A DNA stretch of 64,000 nt from CALBPI01 sp039814545 (GTDB lineage Bacteria > Pseudomonadota > Gammaproteobacteria > Steroidobacterales > Woeseiaceae), in the NCBI GenBank assembly GCA_039814545.1, contig JBCCBB010000001.1, positions 1 to 64,000 of the forward strand, written 5' to 3'. This document shows, piece by piece, positions 58,695 to 64,000 of the stretch; the stretch's first letter is position 1, and every line of letters begins with the position of its first letter. A model generated the notes under the pieces. That model worked only from the letters and a program-made list of their open reading frames with translations, did not search any database and had not been told where the DNA came from. The position numbers and the translations under genes are program-made.

Positions 58695-59179
58695 GTCGCT
58701 TGTCTCTTGTTACGAAAGAATTGCCGGAGTCGCTCCCCAGCCTCATCAGCCATGAGCCCGCTGCGCACCGCGAAACGGTGATTGAGACCCGGCAGCGCCA
58801 GGGCATTCGTGATGCCTCCCAGTGCACCTGATTTCGGATCGAGCGCTGCAAACACCACCTCGGCGACCCGCGCGTGCACCATGGCGCCCACGCACATGAG
58901 GCAGGGCTCCAGTGTGACGTAGACGTGGCAGTCGGTGAGCCGGTAATTGCCCAACCTTGCAGCCGCATCTCGTACGGCCAGAAGTTCAGCATGCGCGCTG
59001 GGGTCGTGGCTCGACCGGGGCGCATTGCGGCCACGGCCGACGATCTCATCACCGCGCACGACGACGGCGCCCACCGGCACCTCGCCCGCCGCTTCCGCGG
59101 CATCGGCCAAGGCGAGGGCTTCTGACATCCAGCGGTGGTCGTAGTCGCTAAACACGCTGAGGCTTACCTCGTCGCTCAC
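58691..59179 (-). CDS. tadA: tRNA-specific adenosine deaminase
   Basis: Deaminates A34 to inosine in tRNA-Arg(ACG). The 162-residue protein has the zinc site HAE in DPSAHAELLAVRDAA and PCLMC in VTLEPCLMCVGAMVHARV, plus EVPVGAVVVRGDEIVG and FAALDPKSGALGG. The C-terminal RQFFRNKR is usual for TadA. The start is GTG 59179 with GAGG seven bases upstream. It precedes the GNAT gene with a 4-base overlap. Confidence 0.95.
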   Translation of the reverse strand: MSDEVSLSVFSDYDHRWMSEALALADAAEAAGEVPVGAVVVRGDEIVGRGRNAPRSSHDPSAHAELLAVRDAAARLGNYRLTDCHVYVTLEPCLMCVGAMVHARVAEVVFAALDPKSGALGGITNALALPGLNHRFAVRSGLMADEAGERLRQFFRNKRQAT

Positions 59180-59232
59180 ATCAAGACCTCGGAATCACGG
59201 TGACGTTGCTCGCACACCGGAGTGAATCGCCC

Positions 59233-59670
59233 CTACAGTACCAACGCTGTGGCGAGCGCTGCATTGGCCATCATCAACACACAGTCGATGACGAAGATCA
59301 GCAGCATCACACCCTTGAACACCGGCCACAATCCACCGCCACGCCGGTTCGCGATCGCCATCGGGATGTTGCCCACAAATTGCGAGCCGTGCGCCACCGC
59401 ATTGAAGGCCAGCAGCGTGGCCCATTGCGCGTCCGTGTCGAAGCCGCCCACGTTGAAGGCCAGCAGCACATTGAACAGCGCGAGCGCCAGATTGAACCCG
59501 CCCATGAATCGCCCCGACTCGACGAGTGCAGCGTAGGCCGTATTGTCGCGATCGGCCTGAACGGGCACCAGGACCTTGCCGAAGATGGCACGACGCCGGT
59601 AGAACGCATCGAAGCCCATCCCAAACCAGATGGCATTAAGCGCGAGCACAACCTGCAATCCCGTCACCAC
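59233..59670 (-). CDS. Membrane protein of unknown function
   Basis: A 145-residue protein with four hydrophobic segments (TGLQVVLALNAIWFGMGFDAF, LALALFNVLLAFNVGG, ATLLAFNAVAHGSQFVGN, FKGVMLLIFVIDCVLMMAN). The repeated aromatic and Gly pattern suggests a small four-helix integral protein. No named family is recognised. It stands alone between the M24 peptidase gene upstream and tadA downstream on the same strand. Confidence 0.65.
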   Translation of the reverse strand: MVTGLQVVLALNAIWFGMGFDAFYRRRAIFGKVLVPVQADRDNTAYAALVESGRFMGGFNLALALFNVLLAFNVGGFDTDAQWATLLAFNAVAHGSQFVGNIPMAIANRRGGGLWPVFKGVMLLIFVIDCVLMMANAALATALVL

Positions 59671-59733
59671 GCTCGTTCAACATTTGCGCTGCGGTTCAAC
59701 CAGGACAAGCAACAGATCATCCGTGTTCTACTC

Positions 59734-60594
59734 TCAGACAGCGGGACGGTAAGCGCTGCCCGATGCGATGTCGCGCCACTGGCGCACGTGGGGCGGCGTG
59801 TCGTCCAACCACCGCGCCTGCCCGTCTTCGATCACCAGAATTTCTTCCCACTTGGCACCAACGCCGGCTTTGCCGGCGTGCGGCTCCACGAGCCACAAAC
59901 CATCATGCGGCTGATGATTCGACGCCTTCAAGGTGCTCCAGAGCGGGCTGCGTCGGCCAACACCGCTTGTCGCGAGTTTGTCCTTGAGGTTAAACCAGCT
60001 GATGGCGTAGGCGTCGAAGCCCCTCATCCTTGGCTTAAATGGCAGCTTGCCAAGTTTTACCGCGCGATGACCCAGCACTTCGCCGATATGTTTGGTGTGG
60101 ACAGGCTCGTAGCCATGGCGGGTCATGTTGTCGATCACGTCACGAGCAATCTGCCGGAACGTCGCGCCCTTATTGACGGCTTTGGGTATCGACTCCCGGT
60201 ACTGGGAGAGGTGGCGCATCATTTCCCGGTGCACGTCATTGTCGCCAAAACAGAAGCTGTATGACGTATCCACGAGGAACCCATCGCGAATCGGGGACGC
60301 GTCGAGAATGACGCTATCGCCGTCCGCCAGCGCTTTACGCTTGGGGAAAAAACTCTTGACCGTCCAGTTGCCCGGAAGCGCCGTGCGCTCACCGAAAAGC
60401 ACCACGGGCAGATGAAAGAACGAGGAAAATCCGGCTGCGTAGTAGTCCTTCACCAGCTGACGCGCCACTGACTGTTCGGTTTCCCCGCCCGCAAGCTTGA
60501 GCGCGGCGGACTGAAGAATCCGGAACGACTGTTCTTGCAGGTCCCGAAACCGGGCGAGTTCATCTGCGCTGAAGTTCTTCGTCTTAACAAACAC
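59734..60594 (-). CDS. M24-family metallopeptidase, Xaa-Pro peptidase-like
   Basis: A 286-residue pita-bread-fold protein. Metal ligands expected in M24 are present: two Asp in VILDASPIRDGFLVDTS (11 apart), a His in HTKHIGEVLGHR, Glu in GLWLVEPHAGK and Glu in WEEILVIEDGQARWL. The N-terminal helix (FSADELARFRDLQEQSFRILQ) is short, so there is no separate N-terminal creatinase domain. It may cleave Xaa-Pro or other dipeptides in the cytoplasm. Some relatives are non-peptidase, so activity is inferred. It lies 32 bases after guaA. Confidence 0.83.
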   Translation of the reverse strand: MFVKTKNFSADELARFRDLQEQSFRILQSAALKLAGGETEQSVARQLVKDYYAAGFSSFFHLPVVLFGERTALPGNWTVKSFFPKRKALADGDSVILDASPIRDGFLVDTSYSFCFGDNDVHREMMRHLSQYRESIPKAVNKGATFRQIARDVIDNMTRHGYEPVHTKHIGEVLGHRAVKLGKLPFKPRMRGFDAYAISWFNLKDKLATSGVGRRSPLWSTLKASNHQPHDGLWLVEPHAGKAGVGAKWEEILVIEDGQARWLDDTPPHVRQWRDIASGSAYRPAV

Positions 60595-60626
60595 ACGCGC
60601 CCCCTTCAGCTAGTGTGGCGAAGCAC

Positions 60627-62213
60627 TCACTCCCATTCGATGGTTGCGGGTGGCTTCCCCGAGATGTCGTAGGTCACACGCGAGATGCCCTCGATCTCGT
60701 TGATGATGCGCAGCGACACGCGCTCGAGAAACTCGTAGGGCAGCCGCGCCCAGCGCGCCGTCATAAAGTCGACCGTTTCGACCGCGCGTAATGCGATCAC
60801 GTAATCATACGTCCGCCCGTCCCCCATGACGCCCACCGAACGAACCGGCAGGAACACGGCGAATGCCTGACTCGTCTCGTCATAAAGTCCTGCAGCGCGC
60901 AGCTCGTCGATGAACACGGCGTCGGCGCGCTGCAGCAGCGCGGCGTACTCGGCCCTCACCTCGCCCAGGATGCGAACCCCGAGGCCGGGCCCGGGGAACG
61001 GGTGGCGGTAAACCATGTCGTGCGGCAGGCCGAGCTCGACGCCGACGCGGCGTACCTCGTCCTTGAACAGCTCGCGCAAGGGCTCAAGCAGCTTCAGATT
61101 CATGTGCTCGGGCAAACCGCCGACGTTGTGGTGGCTCTTGATGACGTGGGCCTTGCCCGTGGCACTACCCGCGGACTCGATCACGTCGGGGTAAATCGTG
61201 CCCTGCGCCAGCCAGCGCACACTGTCGAGTTTCTCGGCTTCGGCTTCGAAGACCGCGACAAATTCGCGCCCGATGATCTTGCGCTTGGCCTCGGGGTCGG
61301 CCTCACCTGCCAGCGCACCGAAAAAACGTTCCGCAGCGTCGACGCGAATAACATTGACGCCCAGGTGACGCGCAAAGGTGTCCATGACCTGGTCGCCTTC
61401 GTTAAGCCGCAGCAGGCCATGATCGACGAAGACGCAAGTGAGCTGATCGCCAATCGCCGCGTGCAGCATGGCTGCAACCACCGATGAGTCGACGCCGCCC
61501 GACAAGCCCAGCAGCACATGGTCGTCGCCGACAGCGTCGCGGACGCGCGCGATGGCGTTACTCGCGATGTTGCCCGTAGTCCAGTCGCCGGCGCAGCCGC
61601 AGATCTCACGGACAAACCGGTGCAGGATGGCGGCACCCTGCAGCGTGTGCGTGACCTCGGGGTGGAATTGCACGCCGTAGAACTGGCGCTCGCGATCCTC
61701 CATGGCCGCCAGCGGCGCGTTGGCGCTGGCAGCAATGCCGGTAAACCCCGGCGGCAGCGCATCGACGCGATCGCCGTGTGACATCCAGACCTTGAGCCGG
61801 GCCTGCCCTGCGTCGTTGCGTTCGTCAGCGAAGCCCGTGAGCAGCTCCGATTCAATGGTCTCGTCGACCTCGGCGTAACCGAATTCGCGGTGCGACGAGG
61901 CGCTCACCTCACCGCCCAGTTGCGCGGCCATGGTCTGCATGCCGTAGCAGATGCCCAGCACGGGGACGCCCAGCTCGAACACCACCTGCGCGGCGCGCGG
62001 CGGCGCGCTCTGATTTACAGACTCGGGGCCGCCCGACAGGATGATGCCGCGCGCGCCGAATTCTCGGATCGCATCGGGGTCCATGTCCCAGGGGTGGATC
62101 TCCGAGTAGACGCCCGACTCGCGCACCCGGCGCGCAATCAACTGCGTGTACTGGGCGCCGAAATCGAGGATCAGTACGCGGTCGGCGTGAATGTCACGCG
62201 CTGCAGGCGCCAT
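60627..62213 (-). CDS. guaA: GMP synthase (glutamine-hydrolysing)
   Basis: Aminates XMP to GMP with glutamine and ATP. The 528-residue protein has a class I glutaminase domain with the nucleophile in GICYGMQTMAAQLGG and the His/Glu in VQFHPEVTHT. The ATP-pyrophosphatase domain shows LGLSGGVDSSVVAAML, and the dimerisation domain ends in ISGKPPATIEWE. The start ATG 62213 overlaps the guaB stop (TGATG); a GTG at 62216 would give a 4-base overlap. guaB-guaA is the standard operon. Confidence 0.97.
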   Translation of the reverse strand: MAPAARDIHADRVLILDFGAQYTQLIARRVRESGVYSEIHPWDMDPDAIREFGARGIILSGGPESVNQSAPPRAAQVVFELGVPVLGICYGMQTMAAQLGGEVSASSHREFGYAEVDETIESELLTGFADERNDAGQARLKVWMSHGDRVDALPPGFTGIAASANAPLAAMEDRERQFYGVQFHPEVTHTLQGAAILHRFVREICGCAGDWTTGNIASNAIARVRDAVGDDHVLLGLSGGVDSSVVAAMLHAAIGDQLTCVFVDHGLLRLNEGDQVMDTFARHLGVNVIRVDAAERFFGALAGEADPEAKRKIIGREFVAVFEAEAEKLDSVRWLAQGTIYPDVIESAGSATGKAHVIKSHHNVGGLPEHMNLKLLEPLRELFKDEVRRVGVELGLPHDMVYRHPFPGPGLGVRILGEVRAEYAALLQRADAVFIDELRAAGLYDETSQAFAVFLPVRSVGVMGDGRTYDYVIALRAVETVDFMTARWARLPYEFLERVSLRIINEIEGISRVTYDISGKPPATIEWE

Positions 62214-63673
62214 CACTCGCTCCGGTAGTTGGGGGCTTCTTTGGTAATCGTCACATCGTGCACGTGGCTCTCGCGCATTCCGGCACCGGTGATCCGCACA
62301 AACTCAGGTCGTGTCCGCATCGAGAGGATGTCAGCGCAGCCCGTGTAGCCCATCGCGGCGCGCAGGCCACCCATGAGCTGGTGGACGATGGCAATGAGCG
62401 AGCCCTTGTAGGGCACACGGCCTTCGATACCTTCAGGCACGAGCTTCTCCAGCTCGTCGGTGGTGTCCTGGAAGTAGCGGTCCGATGAGCCCTGTGCCAT
62501 GGCCCCGAGTGAGCCCATGCCGCGATACGACTTGTAGCTGCGACCTTTGTAGAGCTCGACCTCACCCGGCGCCTCTTCGGTACCGGCAAACAGGCCGCCG
62601 ATCATGATCGAGGACGCGCCCGCCACGATCGCCTTGGCGATATCTCCCGAGAAACGGATGCCGCCATCGGCAATAACGGGAACGCTATGGCGGTCCATGG
62701 CCTCGGCCACTTCGGCAACCGCCGTGATCTGCGGCACACCCACACCGGCAACCACACGCGTCGTACAAATCGAGCCGGGGCCGATCCCGACCTTGACGGC
62801 GTTCGCACCGGCCTCGACGAGCGCTTCAGCGGCCTCGGGCGTCACGATGTTGCCGGCAATGATCTGGGCATCAGGATACTCACCGCGAATCTGGCGCACA
62901 CGCTCGAGGACGCCGCGCGAGAACCCGTGTGAGGTATCCACAACGAGCACATCAACGCCTGCCTCCATAAGCATGGCGACGCGTTCCTCGGTGTCGCCGC
63001 CCGTACCCACCGCCGCACCAACCCGCAGCGCCCCGTTGCCGTCCTTGCAGGCGCGCGGGAAGTCGGTGGCTTTCTGGAAATCCTTAGCTGTAATCATGCC
63101 GCGCAGGCGGTAGGCGTCATCAACCACGAGCACTTTTTCGATGCGGTGCTGGTGCAGCAGCGACAGCACTTCCTGCTTGGCCGCGCCCTCGCGCACGGTC
63201 ACGAGCTTTTCCTTGGGCGTCATGACCGTCGACACGGCCGCATCGAGATGCGTCTCGTAGCGTAGGTCGCGGTTGGTGACGATGCCTACAGTTTCGTCAC
63301 CCGATACCACGGGCACGCCCGAGATGTTGTTGGCGCGCGTGAGCTGCAACACCTCGCGAATCGTCATCTCTGGATTCACGGTAATGGGGTCGCTGATAAT
63401 GCCGCTCTCGAATTTCTTGACCACACGAACGTTGCGCGCCTGCTCCTCGGGCGGCAAGTTCTTGTGGATGATGCCCATGCCGCCTTCCTGCGCGAGCGTG
63501 ATCGCAAGCCGCGCCTCAGTCACGGTGTCCATGGCTGCCGAAAGTAAGGGGGTGTTGAGCGTGATGTCCCGCGTGAGTTGCGTCGCGAGCGACACTTCGC
63601 GCGGCAATATTTCGGAGTACGCGGGCTGCAGCAAGACGTCATCGAATGTCAGAGCCTCTCTCGCGATTCGCAT
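62213..63673 (-). CDS. guaB: IMP dehydrogenase
   Basis: Oxidises IMP to XMP with NAD, the committed step of GMP synthesis. The 486-residue protein has the barrel start EALTFDDVLLQPAYSEI, two CBS domains (about 95-210), the catalytic loop GIGPGSICTTRVVAGVG with the nucleophilic Cys, and the late GMGSLGAMAQGSSDRYF. Start ATG 63673 has GGAGGAGG eight bases upstream; 57 in-frame codons before it are leader. A recognisable promoter lies upstream at 63722-63750. Confidence 0.97.
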   Translation of the reverse strand: MRIAREALTFDDVLLQPAYSEILPREVSLATQLTRDITLNTPLLSAAMDTVTEARLAITLAQEGGMGIIHKNLPPEEQARNVRVVKKFESGIISDPITVNPEMTIREVLQLTRANNISGVPVVSGDETVGIVTNRDLRYETHLDAAVSTVMTPKEKLVTVREGAAKQEVLSLLHQHRIEKVLVVDDAYRLRGMITAKDFQKATDFPRACKDGNGALRVGAAVGTGGDTEERVAMLMEAGVDVLVVDTSHGFSRGVLERVRQIRGEYPDAQIIAGNIVTPEAAEALVEAGANAVKVGIGPGSICTTRVVAGVGVPQITAVAEVAEAMDRHSVPVIADGGIRFSGDIAKAIVAGASSIMIGGLFAGTEEAPGEVELYKGRSYKSYRGMGSLGAMAQGSSDRYFQDTTDELEKLVPEGIEGRVPYKGSLIAIVHQLMGGLRAAMGYTGCADILSMRTRPEFVRITGAGMRESHVHDVTITKEAPNYRSE

Positions 63674-63721
63674 GGTGCGCCTCCTCCGGTGTTTCTGGGG
63701 ATGTTTGGGGGTTAACCGACC

Positions 63722-63750
63722 ATTGTACCGGGGATGGCCGGGCGAGGTAA
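63722..63750 (-). promoter_or_regulatory. Candidate promoter of guaBA
   Basis: On the minus strand TTACCT (63750-63745) and TACAAT (63727-63722) are separated by exactly 17 bases. The -10 lies about 50 bases before the guaB start, leaving room for a leader with the strong Shine-Dalgarno site. Confidence 0.6.
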
Positions 63751-63771
63751 GCACCCGGTGAAGGCGTCCCG

Positions 63772-63777
63772 TATACT
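63772..63777 (+). promoter_or_regulatory. Candidate -10 box of xseA
   Basis: TATACT lies 24 bases before the TTG start of xseA, in the divergent spacer with guaB. No good -35 box is visible. Confidence 0.4.
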
Positions 63778-63801
63778 CAAACGCTTTCACGGAGCGACGC
63801 C

Positions 63802-64000
63802 TTGCGGGCACCGGCACAGCATGACGTCTGGAGTGTCTCGGCACTCAACCGCGCCTCGCGCGAGCTGCTTGAATCGAGTTTTGGCAGCATCTGGGTCGAG
63901 GCCGAGGTCTCGAACCTGGCGCGCCCCGCATCAGGCCACGTCTACTTCTCGCTCAAGGACGGCCAGGCGCAGGTGCGCGCCGCGTTCTTTCGCCAGCGCC
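63802..64000 (+). CDS. xseA: Exodeoxyribonuclease VII large subunit (5' part, truncated by window edge)
   Basis: The first 66 codons of XseA. The N-terminal OB-fold signature is recognisable: WSVSALNRASRELLESSFG, IWVEAEVSNLARPASGHVYFSLKDG and AQVRAAFFRQR. With XseB it degrades single-stranded DNA to acid-soluble oligonucleotides. The start is TTG 63802 with GGAG seven bases upstream; no in-frame ATG precedes the conserved region. Divergent from guaBA, an arrangement common in gammaproteobacteria. The rest of the gene is outside the window. Confidence 0.93.
   Translation, partial: MRAPAQHDVWSVSALNRASRELLESSFGSIWVEAEVSNLARPASGHVYFSLKDGQAQVRAAFFRQR

Noticed and set aside
59200..60264. Plus-strand open frame of 354 codons across the membrane protein and M24 peptidase genes
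   Set aside because: It spans two real minus-strand genes and the spacer between them and has no recognisable protein features.
1..64000. Mobile elements, prophage, CRISPR arrays or tRNA/rRNA genes
   Set aside because: No transposase, integrase, phage structural gene, regularly spaced direct repeats, tRNA cloverleaf with CCA end or rRNA core sequence was seen. The dense, housekeeping-rich gene order argues against recent insertion.

Overview
The window is a chromosomal segment from a GC-rich gammaproteobacterium, probably environmental or marine and not an enteric. The evidence is the gene set and neighbourhoods: ffs-dnaX-ybaB-recR, divergent orn/rsgA, ppsR/ppsA, guaB-guaA next to xseA, prc, mltF and a DUF1249 (YqiB-like) gene. 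Coding density is very high. Many starts are GTG or TTG, and 4-base ATGA/GTGA overlaps are common. I see no rRNA, tRNA, CRISPR array, insertion sequence or prophage; the one RNA gene I can support is the 4.5S SRP RNA. No gene-free stretch exceeds about 300 bases.

Layout. (1) 1-2737: the end of an unknown gene, a SnoaL/NTF2-like protein, an IbpA-type small heat-shock protein with a plausible sigma-32 promoter, and an exported amidohydrolase. (2) 2742-18064: a nucleoside and deoxynucleoside salvage and catabolism island. It holds an isochorismatase-like hydrolase, tdk, upp, a beta-propeller lipoprotein, cdd, a NupC transporter, deoA, two divergent paralogous phosphoribosyltransferases, a PfkB nucleoside-type kinase, a two-gene aldehyde dehydrogenase resembling a split ALDH16, deoC, deoD, a cupin, a lipoprotein-type MtaD-like deaminase and deoB. 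(3) 18147-25442: a saccharopine-dehydrogenase-like oxidoreductase; a translationally coupled operon of histidine kinase, REC-HDOD and REC-degenerate HD-GYP proteins; and two coupled lipoproteins. (4) 25511-36706: envelope, stress and unknown genes (DUF2878, Kbp, dodecin, NlpC/P60, a gluzincin-like protease, Ycf46-like AAA ATPase, Dps, DUF1232, Prc and several small unknown proteins). (5) 36744-44236: an RND efflux operon with one adaptor and two different permeases. (6) 44226-64000: housekeeping genes, namely ppsR/ppsA, orn/rsgA, recR-ybaB-dnaX with ffs, mltF, tadA, guaA/guaB and the start of xseA.

How the genes work together. The salvage island forms a complete route. NupC imports nucleosides; Cdd deaminates cytidines; DeoA and DeoD phosphorolyse pyrimidine and purine nucleosides; Upp, Tdk, the PfkB kinase and perhaps the two phosphoribosyltransferases recapture bases or nucleosides. 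DeoB makes deoxyribose-5-phosphate, DeoC cleaves it to glyceraldehyde-3-phosphate and acetaldehyde, and the coupled ALDH pair can oxidise the acetaldehyde. Two putative surface lipoproteins in the island suggest that part of nucleoside processing may take place outside the cytoplasm. No DeoR or CytR-like regulator is present in the window.

The best candidates for something little described are the split ALDH16 with its pseudo-enzyme half, the divergent phosphoribosyltransferase pair, the lipoprotein MtaD-like enzyme, the coupled HK/HDOD/degenerate HD-GYP operon, a perfect hairpin over the DUF2878 ribosome-binding site, and apparently leaderless orn and rsgA promoters.
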